64,000 nt of DNA from Stenotrophomonas sp. BIGb0135 (GCF_024810105.1 NZ_JANUDX010000008.1:62001-126000), one strand, 5' to 3'. Shown: positions 17,062 to 26,377, counted from the first letter of the stretch. Numbers and translations are program-made. Notes: generated from the letters alone by a model not told the origin.

Positions 17062-19503
17062 TCAGTGCGCGGTCGGCAGCGCGTAGGCGATCACGTAATC
17101 ACCGCGATCCGGCGACTGGCGCGCGCCGCCGGCGGAAATCACCACGTACTGGCGCCCGGTCGTCGGCGACACATAGGTGATCGGCGTGCCCTGGCTGCCC
17201 ACCGGCATCCGCGCCTTCCACACTTCCTTGCCGCTGCGGCTGTCGTAGGCGCGCAGGTAGTAATCCTGGGTACCGGCGAAGAACAGCAGGCCGGACTGGG
17301 TAGCCAGCGAGCCGCCCAGGGTGGGCATGCCGATCGGGATCGGCAGGCGCATCTTGATGCCCATCGGACCGGTGTCCTTCACCGTGCCCACCGGCACCTG
17401 CCAGACCAGCTGGTGGGTGGCCAGGTTGATGGCCGACAACGTGCCGAACGGCGGCTTCTGGCAGGGAATGCCGAGCTTGGACAGGAAGCGGTCGCGCAGC
17501 GAGCCGTACGGCGTACCGGTCTGCGAGGCCGCGCCCATTTCCACGCCGCCGGCGCCGGTGGTCATCTGTGCACGCGGGATCAGCTTGGTCCACAGGCCCA
17601 GGCGCATGTCGTTGACGAAGAGGTAGCCGGTGGTCGGATCGACCGAGGCGCTGCCCCAGTTCATGCCGCCCAGCGAGCCAGGCCACTGCAACGCCAGGTC
17701 CTCGCCCGGCGGGGTGAACATGCCGTCGTAGCGGAAGCCCTTGAACTGGATGCGGCACAGCATCTGGTCGATCGGCGTGGCGCCCCACATGTCCGATTCG
17801 GTCAGCGTCTGCGCGCCGATCTGCGGCAGGCCCACCGACAGCCGTTGGGTGGGCGAATACCGCTCGCCGTCGGCGTGGCCCTGCGGTGCCTGGATGTCGC
17901 GCACCTCGGTGATCGGCTGGCCGGTGGCGCGGTTGAGCATGAACACCTGGCCGGCCTTGGTGATCTGCAGCAGTGCCGGCAGGGTGCCACCCTTGCCGTC
18001 GGGCACGTCGGTGAGGGTGGGCTGTGCGGGCAGGTCGTAGTCCCACAGGTCGTGGTGCACGGTCTGGTAGACCCAGCGCTCCTTGCCGGTGGCGACGTCG
18101 AGGGCGACCACGGCCGAGCTGTACTTGTCGTCCTGCGGAGTGCGCTCGCCGGCCCACTGGTCCGGGGTGGTGTTGCCGGTCGGCAGGTAGACCAGGCCCA
18201 GCTGCGGGTCGTAGGCCATGGAGGTCCACACGTTCGGGGTGGCGCGCGTGTAGTGGATGGACGGATCCAGCGGCACGTCCGGGGTCTGCTTGGACAGGTC
18301 CCAGACCCAGGCCAGCGCACCGCTGCGCACGTTGTACGCGCGCACCACGCCGGACGGCTCGCCGACCTCGATGTTGTCGGCCACGCGGCCGCCGACGATC
18401 ACCAGCTCACCGGCCACCAACGGCGCGGCGGTGAGGGTGTAGAAGCCGGGCTTGATCTCGCCCATGCCGACCTTCAGGTCGACCACGCCATTAACGCCGA
18501 AGTCCGGGCAGGCCGCACCGGTGGCCGCATCCAGGGCAAACAGGCGCGCGTCGATCGAGGTCATCAGGATGCGCTTTTCGCACAACGCCGGGGCGGGGGG
18601 CGCGGCGGCCAGGGCGGGCGCCGGGGGTGCGGGGGCGGGGGCAGCGACCGCGGCGGCCACGGTTGGCACGCCCGCGATCGGCAGGCTGGCGTCGAAGTAG
18701 CCCAGTCCACGGCAGCGCTGCCAGTTCGGCGCGGTCGCCTTGGGATCGAACGACCAGCGCTGCTTGCCGCTGTCCACGTCCATCGCGATCACCTGGTTGT
18801 GCGGCGTGCACACGTACAGGGTCTGCCCGATCTGCAGCGGGGTGACCTGGTCCTCGGCACCGAAGCCGTCGCTCTGCGGGACATCGCCGGTATGTGCGGT
18901 CCAGGCGACCTGCAACTGGTCCACGTTGTCCGGGGTGATCTGGTCCAGCGCGGCGAAACGGGTGCCGCCGGTGGTGTTGCCCCAGTGCATCCAGTCACGC
19001 TGTTCGCTGCCCTTGGCCACCGGCACCACGGCCGGTCGCTGGCCCTGCGCGGTCACCACCGGGCGCGGCTGGAACGCCGAGACGGCGGTGGCGAGCAGGC
19101 CGACCAGCAGCAGCGCGGCCACGCCGTACGCGCCGCGTCCGGCGGGCACGCCGCGGGCGCGCCGCAACGCGGGCCAGGCCAGCGCCACCAGCAGCGCCAG
19201 CACCGCCGGCATCACCAGGCGCGAGACCAGCGGCCAGAATTCCAGGCCCGCATCGGCCACGGCCCAGACGGCGGTGGCCACGAAGGCCACGCCATACACA
19301 AGCGCGCCCGCGGGGCGGCGTGCGGCCACCAACACGCCGGCCAGCAGCGAGGCGGCGCCCATCAGCAGGAAGTACACACTGCCGCCCAGTTGTACCAGGC
19401 GGATACCGCCGACCAGCAGGGCCAGGCCGAACAGCATGACCAGCACGCCGAGCAGGATGACCAGGATCCGGCAGGTCGCCGACTGTTTCTTGTTCTCGTT
19501 CAC
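17062..19503 (-). CDS. quiA: Membrane-bound PQQ-dependent quinate/shikimate dehydrogenase
   Basis: The 813-residue protein has five hydrophobic segments in its first 145 residues, as in membrane glucose and quinate dehydrogenases, followed by a periplasmic PQQ beta-propeller with repeated tryptophan-docking motifs such as [15 protein letters not shown]. It oxidises quinate to 3-dehydroquinate, and shikimate to 3-dehydroshikimate, passing electrons to ubiquinone. The start is a GTG at 19503 ([11 protein letters not shown]) behind AGAGG; an overlapping ATG is out of frame. An alanine/proline-rich insert at about residues 281-307 interrupts the propeller and is unusual. Glucose dehydrogenase is the alternative, but the neighbours argue for quinate. 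No PQQ synthesis genes are in the window. Confidence 0.88.
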   Translation of the reverse strand: MNENKKQSATCRILVILLGVLVMLFGLALLVGGIRLVQLGGSVYFLLMGAASLLAGVLVAARRPAGALVYGVAFVATAVWAVADAGLEFWPLVSRLVMPAVLALLVALAWPALRRARGVPAGRGAYGVAALLLVGLLATAVSAFQPRPVVTAQGQRPAVVPVAKGSEQRDWMHWGNTTGGTRFAALDQITPDNVDQLQVAWTAHTGDVPQSDGFGAEDQVTPLQIGQTLYVCTPHNQVIAMDVDSGKQRWSFDPKATAPNWQRCRGLGYFDASLPIAGVPTVAAAVAAPAPAPPAPALAAAPPAPALCEKRILMTSIDARLFALDAATGAACPDFGVNGVVDLKVGMGEIKPGFYTLTAAPLVAGELVIVGGRVADNIEVGEPSGVVRAYNVRSGALAWVWDLSKQTPDVPLDPSIHYTRATPNVWTSMAYDPQLGLVYLPTGNTTPDQWAGERTPQDDKYSSAVVALDVATGKERWVYQTVHHDLWDYDLPAQPTLTDVPDGKGGTLPALLQITKAGQVFMLNRATGQPITEVRDIQAPQGHADGERYSPTQRLSVGLPQIGAQTLTESDMWGATPIDQMLCRIQFKGFRYDGMFTPPGEDLALQWPGSLGGMNWGSASVDPTTGYLFVNDMRLGLWTKLIPRAQMTTGAGGVEMGAASQTGTPYGSLRDRFLSKLGIPCQKPPFGTLSAINLATHQLVWQVPVGTVKDTGPMGIKMRLPIPIGMPTLGGSLATQSGLLFFAGTQDYYLRAYDSRSGKEVWKARMPVGSQGTPITYVSPTTGRQYVVISAGGARQSPDRGDYVIAYALPTAH

Positions 19504-19674
19504 GTTGCATGAACCTCTACAGAGGAAACCCATTGCCGACCGGCAGCGGGCAGGCCCGCGCGCGACCAGCGTGGCGGGGACCGTCGGGCGTCACCTTGCC
19601 TGCATGCATCGCCTGGCGACAGCGCGACGGATGTTCCGCTGCTTATCGCGGAAACGAAGTGAACGACCGGTTAG

Positions 19675-19706
19675 GGCGATTATCGCACCGATGTGCGATT
19701 TACGCG
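19675..19706 (-). promoter_or_regulatory. PcaR-like operator between quiA and apt
   Basis: GGCGATTATCGCAC at 19675-19688 contains a perfect GCGAT-T-ATCGC palindrome and the same core as the sites at 4104 and 9347. A second partial site, GTGCGATTTACGC, begins at 19693. The motif is about 170 bases upstream of the quiA start in the 310-base quiA-apt intergenic region (19504-19813). The apt promoter must also lie in this region; nothing else is recognised in it. Confidence 0.6.
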
Positions 19707-19813
19707 TGAACTTGCCATGCCATCGCTGGAACGCAGCAACGCAGCGGCCGCCGGTCGCGGGCGGTGCCCGGCCGAAGCGTTTACCCTATGCCACCCGTTT
19801 GGTTTCCCCGCCC

Positions 19814-20350
19814 ATGACCGAGTCTTCCGCCACGCCCGCCTGGGCCGGCCGCCTGCGCGACATCGCCGACTTCCCCAAGCCGGGCATCCTGTTCAAGGAC
19901 ATCATGCCGCTGCTGGCCAACGGCGAGGATTTCGCCGCTGCCATTGATGCGATGGTCGAACCGTGGCGCACGGCCAACCTGCAGGCGGTGATGGGCATCG
20001 AATCGCGCGGTTTCATCCTGGGTGCGGCGATGGCGCGCGTGCTGGGCGTGGGCTTCGTGCCGGTGCGCAAGCCGGGCAAGCTGCCGGGCCGCACGCTCAA
20101 GCAGGACTACACGCTGGAATACCGCACCGACAGCATCGAAGTGCATGCCGATGCGTTGCCGCCGGGCGCGCGCGTGCTGATCATCGATGACGTGCTGGCC
20201 ACCGGCGGGACCCTGCTGGCGGCACTGTCGCTGGCGCGCCAGTTGCAGGTCGAGGTGCTCGGCGCCGCGGTGCTGGTGGAGCTGGCCGGCCTGGGCGGGC
20301 GCGAGCGCTGGGCGGCGGATGTGCCGCTGCTGGCCAACCTGGTGTATTGA
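19814..20350 (+). CDS. apt: Adenine phosphoribosyltransferase
   Basis: The 178-residue enzyme salvages adenine with PRPP to make AMP. It shows the Apt layout: [16 protein letters not shown] near the start, [13 protein letters not shown] for base recognition, [20 protein letters not shown] as the flexible loop, and the PRPP-binding motif [14 protein letters not shown]. The ATG at 19814 gives the family N-terminus. The gene is transcribed away from quiA and is followed by a hairpin and a SMAG array. It has no functional link to the quinate island. Confidence 0.95.
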   Translation: MTESSATPAWAGRLRDIADFPKPGILFKDIMPLLANGEDFAAAIDAMVEPWRTANLQAVMGIESRGFILGAAMARVLGVGFVPVRKPGKLPGRTLKQDYTLEYRTDSIEVHADALPPGARVLIIDDVLATGGTLLAALSLARQLQVEVLGAAVLVELAGLGGRERWAADVPLLANLVY

Positions 20351-20359
20351 CGCCTAGGC

Positions 20360-20378
20360 GCGGTGGCCATGCCACCGC
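20360..20378 (+). repeat. Hairpin after apt
   Basis: GCGGTGGC at 20360-20367 pairs with GCCACCGC at 20371-20378 around CAT, ten bases after the apt stop. No T-run follows; it may end or protect the apt transcript. Confidence 0.5.
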
Positions 20379-20383
20379 CCACC

Positions 20384-20592
20384 GTAGAGCCGACCGTTGG
20401 TCGGCTGCTGTTGATCCAGCTCCGGTAGGGCCGGCCGCTGGCCGGTGGCTCCTTGAGCGGGAGCAGCCGACCAGCGGTCGGCTCTACGGGGGCATGTGCA
20501 GCCGACCAACGGTCGGCTCTACGGGGGCGGGAGCAGCCGACCAACGGTCGGCTCTACGGTGGGGGGAGCAGCCGACCAACGGTCGGCTCTAC
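20384..20592. repeat. SMAG-type GTAG palindrome array, six elements
   Basis: Six GTAG-headed palindromes start or end at 20384-20407, 20425-20450, 20463-20487, 20498-20522, 20533-20557 and 20568-20592. The first two read on the plus strand; the last four are inverted and spaced at exactly 35 bp. Their common form is GTAGAGCCGACC followed by its own inverse GGTCGGCT, except the second, which is the GGCCGGCC variant. The array fills the gap between the convergent genes apt and dbpA, a typical place for such elements. Confidence 0.9.
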
Positions 20593-20624
20593 GGGGGTAT
20601 GGCCGCCCTCCCACCGCGCGTCGC

Positions 20625-22001
20625 TTACATCCTGCGGACGCGGAACCGACGGCCCTTGATTTTGCCCGCTTCCAGCCGCGCAATCGCCCGGCCGACATGC
20701 TCGCGTGCGATCGCCACGTACGAGCGGGTGGCATAGATGTCGATCTTGCCGATCACCTTGGCCGACAGCCCGGCGTCGCCGGTCAGTGCGCCGAGGATGT
20801 CGCCGGGGCGCAGCTTGTCGGTCTTGCCGCCGTCGATACGCAGGGTCTCCATGGCGGCCTGCGGCAGCACCGCCGGGCGGGCGGTCGCCAGGGGGGTCTT
20901 CTGCCAGTCCAGTGGCTTGCCCTGCGCCGCTTCCAGCGCGTCGGCGCGGTTGCGCTCGCGGCCGGTCACCAGGCTGATCGCAAGACCGGTCGCGCCGGCG
21001 CGACCGGTGCGGCCCACGCGGTGTTCGTAGGTCTCGATGTCGGTCGGCAGCTCGTAGTTGATCACCGCCGCCAGGTCCTGCACGTCCAGCCCGCGCGCGG
21101 CCACGTCGCTGGCCACCAGTACGTTGCAGCTGCGGTTGGCGAAGCGCACCAGAACCTCATCGCGGTCGCGCTGCTCCATTTCGCCATGCAGCGGCAGCGC
21201 GGAGAACCCGAACTGCTGCAGCGAGTTGGCCACGTCGTCCACATCGCGGCGCGTATTGCAGAACACCACGGTCGATTCCGGGTTGTACTTGAGCAGCAGC
21301 CCGGCCAGTGCCTTCTGCTTGCTGGCCAGGTCGGTCTCGCAGAACAGGTGGCGGATCGCCGGCGCGTTGTCGGCGCCTTCGACGGTCACCTCGACCGGAT
21401 CGCGCAGCAGCTCGCGCGCGATCGTGCGGATCTCATCCGGGTAGGTGGCCGAAAACAGCAGCGTCTGGCGGTCCTTGCTGGTGCGCCCGGCGATCTCGCG
21501 GATGGGCTCTTCGAAGCCCATGTCGAGCATGCGGTCGGCTTCGTCCAGCACCAGCGTGGTCACCCCGCCGAGCTTGAGCACGCGCTTGCGGCCCAGCTCC
21601 TGGATGCGTCCGGGCGTGCCCACCACCACGTGCGGGTCGTGCGCTTCCAGCGAGGCCAGTTGCGGGCCCAGCGGCATGCCGCCGGTGAGCACCACCAGCT
21701 TGAGGTTGGGAATGCCGGTGGCCAGCTTGCGGATCTGCTTGCCCACCTGGTCGGCCAACTCGCGGGTGGGGCACAGCACCAGCGCCTGGGCGCGGATCAC
21801 CGCCGGGTCCAGCGCCTGCAGCAGGCCCAGGCCGAAGGCGGCGGTCTTGCCGCTGCCGGTCGGGGCCTGTGCGATCAGGTCGCGGCGATCAAGGATGGCC
21901 GGCAGGCTCTGCGCCTGCACGGGGGTCATGCGGGTATAGCCCAGCGCGTCGATGCCCGCCGCCAGCGAGGCCGACAGGGGCAGTTCGGAGAATTCGTTCA
22001 T
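20625..22001 (-). CDS. dbpA: DEAD-box ATP-dependent RNA helicase DbpA
   Basis: The 458-residue protein has all helicase motifs: Q motif region RMTPVQAQSLPAIL, Walker A APTGSGKT, PTRELA, TPGR, DEAD in VLDEADRML, SAT in LFSATYPDE, and HRVGRTGRAG. The C-terminal 75 or so residues form the DbpA-type RNA-binding domain (KLRPGDILGALTGDAGL, IGKIDIYATRSYVAI, GRRFRVRRM) that recognises 23S rRNA hairpin 92. It works in 50S subunit assembly. It converges on apt and has a small unknown gene upstream. Confidence 0.94.
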   Translation of the reverse strand: MNEFSELPLSASLAAGIDALGYTRMTPVQAQSLPAILDRRDLIAQAPTGSGKTAAFGLGLLQALDPAVIRAQALVLCPTRELADQVGKQIRKLATGIPNLKLVVLTGGMPLGPQLASLEAHDPHVVVGTPGRIQELGRKRVLKLGGVTTLVLDEADRMLDMGFEEPIREIAGRTSKDRQTLLFSATYPDEIRTIARELLRDPVEVTVEGADNAPAIRHLFCETDLASKQKALAGLLLKYNPESTVVFCNTRRDVDDVANSLQQFGFSALPLHGEMEQRDRDEVLVRFANRSCNVLVASDVAARGLDVQDLAAVINYELPTDIETYEHRVGRTGRAGATGLAISLVTGRERNRADALEAAQGKPLDWQKTPLATARPAVLPQAAMETLRIDGGKTDKLRPGDILGALTGDAGLSAKVIGKIDIYATRSYVAIAREHVGRAIARLEAGKIKGRRFRVRRM

Positions 22002-22049
22002 GGCGCATTCTACCCGCTGCGCCGCTCGCCGGGCGGGTGCCGGCCAGGC

Positions 22050-22334
22050 TCAGGCCAGATCCAGCGCCCGCAGGCGGTCCATCAAGGCGCCGTGCTGGGC
22101 GTGGCTGAACTCGCCGAGGCTGGCGCTGACGTCCAGAATCAGCGTGTGAAACCATGGATTGGAATGCTCGATATCTTCCTTCCAGCACACCGCCGCATCC
22201 GCGCCGGCGACCTGGCGCACCAGTTCGAGCAGGTCGTCTTCGGCGTCATCCGCGGCCGCGTAGCGCTGCAGCAGCAGCCGGTAGGGGATACGCAGGCAGC
22301 TGCGATCGACAGGGGGCACGCGCGCAGATTTCAT
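22050..22334 (-). CDS. Small conserved-looking hypothetical protein
   Basis: This is a 94-residue acidic protein beginning MKSARVPPVDRSCLRIPYRL, with no signal peptide or membrane segment. It contains two tryptophans and a WKEDIEHSNPWFHTLILDVS stretch, and a final ALMDRLRALDL helix. I do not recognise the family. It lies 26 bases downstream of the YeiH-type transporter gene and 48 bases upstream of dbpA, all on the same strand. The codon use resembles the neighbours and the frame is free of stops, which supports a real gene. Confidence 0.6.
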   Translation of the reverse strand: MKSARVPPVDRSCLRIPYRLLLQRYAAADDAEDDLLELVRQVAGADAAVCWKEDIEHSNPWFHTLILDVSASLGEFSHAQHGALMDRLRALDLA

Positions 22335-22360
22335 CGCCGTAGTGTTGCACGGCCCGGGGC

Positions 22361-23437
22361 TCACCCCAGCCAGGCATGCACGCCCAGGTTGATGGCCAGC
22401 CCGCCGCCGATCAGCCAGCCGAACAGCAGCAGGGCCAGCATCAGCGGCTTCAGCCCGGCCTGGCGCAGCACCGAGACGTGGGTGGTCAGTCCCAGCGCGG
22501 CCATCGCCATGGCCAGCAGCACCGTATCCACGTCGATGGCCGCGGCGACCACGGCCGAAGGCAGTACGTGCAGCGAGTTGATTCCGGCCACCGCCACGAA
22601 CCCGAACGCGAACCAGGGCACCACGATCGCCGCGCGTCCGGCGCCTGGTTGCGTCGCACGGCCGCGCGCCAGCAGCAACGACAGCGCGACCAGGAACGGA
22701 GCCAGCATCATCACCCGCACCATCTTGGCGATCACCGCGGTATCGGCGGCGCCCTCGCTGACCGCGCGTCCGGCCGCGACCACCTGCGCCACCTCGTGCA
22801 CGGTCGAGCCGGTGAACACGCCATAGGCCGCTTCGCCCATCGGCAGCCCGCCATGGGCCAGATTGAGCTGGTACAGCAGCGGGTACAGGAACATCCCCAG
22901 CGTGCCGAACACCACCACCGTCGCTACCGCCACGGTCACCTGGCCGGCGCGGCCGCGCACCACCGGTTCGGCGGCCATCACTGCCGCGGCGCCGCAGATC
23001 GCGCTGCCCGCGCCGATCAACAGCGCACTCTCGCGATCCATGCCGAACCAGCGGGTGCCGGCCCACCAGGCCAGCGCGAAGGTGCTGGCCAGCACCAGGG
23101 CGTCGATCAGCACACCGGCCACGCCGACCTGGCCGATGTCCTGGAAGGTCAGCCGCAGGCCATACAGCACGATCCCGGCGCGCAGCAGCCACTGTTTGCA
23201 GAAGCCCACGCCCGGCGCGGCCTGCGCGGCGATGCGCGGGTAGACGCTGTTGCCGAGCGCGATACCGAGCACGACGGCCAGGGTCAACGCGCTGATGCCG
23301 TGCGCCTGCAGCCAGGGCAGGGTGGCCAGGCCCATTGCCGTCGCGGCCACCAGCAGGGTGAGCAGCAGCCCCGGCAGGCGCCCGCGCCAGCGCTGGATAA
23401 GGGGCGGAAGCGGCAGGGCGGCGGTGGACGTGGTCAC
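22361..23437 (-). CDS. yeiH: YeiH-family putative exporter (UPF0324)
   Basis: The 358-residue inner-membrane protein has about ten hydrophobic segments. Its blocks GNSVYPRIAAQ, GIVLYGLRLTFQDIG, LIGAGSAICGAAAVMAAEPVV, GSTVHEVAQVVAAG and MAMAALGLTTHVSVL match those of Escherichia coli YeiH. The family is annotated as a putative sulfate exporter; the substrate is not firmly established. I chose the GTG at 23437 because GGAG lies seven bases upstream; an ATG at 23482 would add 15 residues. The LysR gene yeiE is divergent across 104 bases, the same pairing as in E. coli, so regulation by YeiE is likely. Confidence 0.88.
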   Translation of the reverse strand: MTTSTAALPLPPLIQRWRGRLPGLLLTLLVAATAMGLATLPWLQAHGISALTLAVVLGIALGNSVYPRIAAQAAPGVGFCKQWLLRAGIVLYGLRLTFQDIGQVGVAGVLIDALVLASTFALAWWAGTRWFGMDRESALLIGAGSAICGAAAVMAAEPVVRGRAGQVTVAVATVVVFGTLGMFLYPLLYQLNLAHGGLPMGEAAYGVFTGSTVHEVAQVVAAGRAVSEGAADTAVIAKMVRVMMLAPFLVALSLLLARGRATQPGAGRAAIVVPWFAFGFVAVAGINSLHVLPSAVVAAAIDVDTVLLAMAMAALGLTTHVSVLRQAGLKPLMLALLLFGWLIGGGLAINLGVHAWLG

Positions 23438-23541
23438 GGCAGAACTCCAATCAATGCAGATCGTCAGGATGGAATCGTCCATTGAACCTGTAAAACGGAT
23501 TATTCATGTCATTTCAACCCGATAAATGGGTTAATGGCCGG

Positions 23542-24444
23542 ATGCACATCACCCTTCGCCAATGGCAGGTTTTCGTGAGCGTCGCCGACGCCGGCACCAC
23601 TGCGGCGGCAGGCGAGCAGTTGGCGCTGTCGCAGTCGGCCACCAGCGCCGCGCTCAACGAGCTGGAAACCCAGCTGCCGGCGCCGCTGTTCGACCGGATT
23701 GGGCGCCGGCTGGTGCTCAACGCACAGGGCCGCGCATTGCTGGGGCCGGCGCGTGCGCTGCTGGTGGGCGCCACCGAGCTGGAGGCGATGGCCGGCATCG
23801 GCCGCGAGGCCGGCGCCGGCGGCCCCCCGCTGCACCTTCGGATCGGCGCCAGCACCACCATCGGCAACTATCTGCTGCCGGCCCGGGTCGCCTCGCTGCT
23901 CGCCGGCAATCCACTGGCGCAGGTCGATCTGCGCATCGGCAACAGCGCCGACGTGGTCGCGGCGGTGCAGCGGCTGGAGGTGGACCTGGGTCTGATCGAA
24001 GGGCCCTGCCATGACAGCGGCCTGCAGGTGCTGCCGTGGCAGCGCGATGCCCTGGTGATCGTCGCTGCGGCAGGCGCGCCGCTGGGCCCGGCGCCGGACC
24101 TGGCCGCGCTGGCCGCGGCCCGTTGGCTGTTGCGCGAACCCGGCTCGGGCACCCGCGAGGCGGTGGAGCAGGCGCTGCTGCCGCACCTGCACCACTTCGG
24201 CCGCTCGATGCAGCTGGGCAGTACCGAGGCCATCAAGCAGGCGGCTGCGGCGGGGCTGGGCGTGGCCTGCCTGTCCAGGCATGCCGTGGCCGATCTGGTG
24301 GCACTGGGCACCCTGCGCATCCTGGATACCCCGCTGCCGCCGTTGTCGCGCCAGTTGTGGGTGGTGCGGCACCCGGGCAAGCAGGTGCCGCCGGCGTTGG
24401 GTGCGCTGCTGGGGCTGCCGCGGGACGCTTTCGCGCACGCCTGA
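23542..24444 (+). CDS. yeiE: LysR-family regulator YeiE
   Basis: The 300-residue protein starts MHITLRQWQVFVSVADAGTT, a LysR winged helix-turn-helix, with LSQSATSAALNELETQL as the DNA-reading region. The substrate-binding domain has ASTTIGNYLLPARVASLL, GNSADVVAAVQRLEVDLGLIEGPCH and REPGSGTREAVEQALLPHL, the same landmarks as E. coli YeiE, a sulfite-responsive regulator by later reports. An ATG at 23506 would add 12 residues with no family match. A small AACCC/GGGTT hairpin (23516-23532) precedes the start. It probably controls the divergent yeiH. Confidence 0.9.
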   Translation: MHITLRQWQVFVSVADAGTTAAAGEQLALSQSATSAALNELETQLPAPLFDRIGRRLVLNAQGRALLGPARALLVGATELEAMAGIGREAGAGGPPLHLRIGASTTIGNYLLPARVASLLAGNPLAQVDLRIGNSADVVAAVQRLEVDLGLIEGPCHDSGLQVLPWQRDALVIVAAAGAPLGPAPDLAALAAARWLLREPGSGTREAVEQALLPHLHHFGRSMQLGSTEAIKQAAAAGLGVACLSRHAVADLVALGTLRILDTPLPPLSRQLWVVRHPGKQVPPALGALLGLPRDAFAHA

Positions 24445-24480
24445 GCGACGCCGCGCACCGCCAGCCCGTACAATGGGCGG

Positions 24481-26364
24481 ATGCCTCTGATTACTCTGCA
24501 AAACGTCGACTTCAGCGTCGGCGGCCCCTTGTTGCTGGAAAAAGCCGAACTGTCGATCGAGCCGGGCGAGCGTATCGCCCTGATCGGCCGCAACGGCGCC
24601 GGCAAATCGACCCTGCTCAAACTGCTGTCCGGCGATCACAAGCCCGATGATGGCGAAGTCCGCGTGCAGCAGGGGGTGCGCATCACCCGCCTGGAACAGG
24701 AGGTGCCGCACGGTGCCGCCGGCAGCGTCTTCGACGTGGTCGCCGATGGGCTCGGCGAGCTGGGCCAGTGGCTGGCCGAATTCCACCACCTGAGCATGGC
24801 CGACGACTTCGACGGCGATGCCCTCTCGGCCGTGCAGGCCAAGATCGACGCCGCCAACGGCTGGGGCCTGGACCAGCGCGTCAGCGAGACCCTGACCAAG
24901 CTCGACCTGGATGGCGAGGCGGAGTTCGCGCGCCTGTCCGGCGGCATGAAGCGGCGCGTGCTGCTCGGCCGCGCGCTGGTGTCCTCGCCGGATCTGCTGC
25001 TGCTGGACGAACCGACCAACCACCTGGACATCGAAGCCATCGACTGGCTGGAAATGTTCCTCAAGAACTGGAACGGCAGCGTGGTGTTCGTCACCCATGA
25101 CCGTCGTTTCCTGCGTGCCCTGGCCACCCGCATCGTCGAGATCGACCGCGGCCAGGTCACCAGCTGGCCGGGCGACTGGGCCAACTACGAACGCCGCCGC
25201 GAAGAGCGCATGAACGCGCAGGCGCAGGAAAACGCGCGCTTCGACAAACTGCTGGCCCAGGAAGAAATCTGGATCCGCCAGGGCATCAAGGCCCGGCGTA
25301 CCCGCGACGAAGGCCGCGTGCGCCGCCTGAAGGCGATGCGCAACGACCGTTCGCAGCGCCGCGAACTCGGCGGCAACGTACGCATGGAAGCGGCGCAGGC
25401 GGAGAACTCCGGCAAGAAGGTCATCGACGTCAAGGACATCTCCTTCGCCTTCGGCGAGCGAATGATGGTCAAGGATTTCAGCACCGTCATCCTGCGCGGC
25501 GACCGCATCGGCCTGATCGGTCCCAACGGCAGCGGCAAGACCACGCTGCTCAAGCTGTTGCTGGGTGACCTGCAGCCGCAGAGCGGTGAAGTGCGCGCCG
25601 GCACCAACCTGCAGATTGCCTATTTCGACCAGTACCGCGCGGTGCTGCGCGAAGACTGGACCGCGATCGAGAACGTGGCCGAAGGCCGCGATTTCATCGA
25701 GTTCAACGGCAAGCGCAAGCACGTGCATGCCTACCTGCAGGACTTCCTGTTCTCGCCCGAGCGCGCGCGTGCACCGATCACCCGCCTGTCCGGCGGCGAG
25801 CGCAACCGCCTGCTGCTGGCCAAGCTGTTCGCGCAGCCGTCCAACCTGCTGGTGATGGATGAACCGACCAACGACCTGGACGTGGAAACCCTCGAGCTAC
25901 TCGAAGAGCTGCTGAGCGACTACACCGGCACCTTGCTGCTGGTCAGCCATGACCGTGACTTCCTCGACAACGTGGTGACCTCCACCATGGTCATGGAAGG
26001 CGACGGCGTGGTCGGCGAGTACGTCGGCGGCTACACCGACTGGCAGCGCCACGCCGCACGCGTGGCGGCGGCGGCCGCGTCGGCACCGGTGGCGGCGCCC
26101 AGGCCCGTTGCGGCTGCAGCGGCCGCTGCGGCCCCGGCCGAGCCCAAGCGCAAGCTCAGCTACAAGGATGCGCGCGAGCTGGAACAGTTGCCGCTGAAGA
26201 TCGAAACCCTGGAAAAGGACGTCGAAGGCCTCACCGCCGCGATGAACGACCCGGCGTTCTACCAGCGCAGCGCCGCCGACATGGCCGCGCACACGCAGCA
26301 GCTCGGCAAGGTGCAGGCCGAACTGGATGCCGCCTACGCACGCTGGGAAGAGCTGGACGCCTGA
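24481..26364 (+). CDS. uup: ABC-F ATPase Uup
   Basis: The 627-residue soluble protein has two ABC domains: Walker A GRNGAGKST at about residue 36 with LSGGMKRR and LLLLDEPTNHLD, then GPNGSGKTT near 347 with LSGGERNR and VMDEPTNDLD. The arginine-rich linker between the domains and the C-terminal coiled coil after an alanine/proline-rich spacer (about 530-560) are Uup features. ABC-F proteins act on the ribosome rather than in membranes; Uup has been tied to ribosome assembly and to limiting precise excision of transposons. It starts 36 bases after yeiE. The identity as Uup rather than another ABC-F rests on the C-terminal coiled coil. Confidence 0.9.
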   Translation: MPLITLQNVDFSVGGPLLLEKAELSIEPGERIALIGRNGAGKSTLLKLLSGDHKPDDGEVRVQQGVRITRLEQEVPHGAAGSVFDVVADGLGELGQWLAEFHHLSMADDFDGDALSAVQAKIDAANGWGLDQRVSETLTKLDLDGEAEFARLSGGMKRRVLLGRALVSSPDLLLLDEPTNHLDIEAIDWLEMFLKNWNGSVVFVTHDRRFLRALATRIVEIDRGQVTSWPGDWANYERRREERMNAQAQENARFDKLLAQEEIWIRQGIKARRTRDEGRVRRLKAMRNDRSQRRELGGNVRMEAAQAENSGKKVIDVKDISFAFGERMMVKDFSTVILRGDRIGLIGPNGSGKTTLLKLLLGDLQPQSGEVRAGTNLQIAYFDQYRAVLREDWTAIENVAEGRDFIEFNGKRKHVHAYLQDFLFSPERARAPITRLSGGERNRLLLAKLFAQPSNLLVMDEPTNDLDVETLELLEELLSDYTGTLLLVSHDRDFLDNVVTSTMVMEGDGVVGEYVGGYTDWQRHAARVAAAAASAPVAAPRPVAAAAAAAAPAEPKRKLSYKDARELEQLPLKIETLEKDVEGLTAAMNDPAFYQRSAADMAAHTQQLGKVQAELDAAYARWEELDA

Positions 26365-26377
26365 TCCCGTGATCGGC

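Noticed and set aside
17062..19503. PQQ enzyme as glucose dehydrogenase
   Set aside because: Same general architecture, but the gene stands next to the pca regulator and carries the shared operator motif upstream; quinate/shikimate specificity fits better.
16246..19512. A plus-strand open frame of more than 1000 codons across the regulator and quiA
   Set aside because: The opposite strand encodes two well-recognised proteins with intact motifs. The plus-strand product has no domain and a typical shadow composition.
20463..20592. Regular 35-bp repeats that look like a small CRISPR array
   Set aside because: The repeats are GTAG palindromes, the spacers are nearly identical 10-base pieces, and there are no cas genes.
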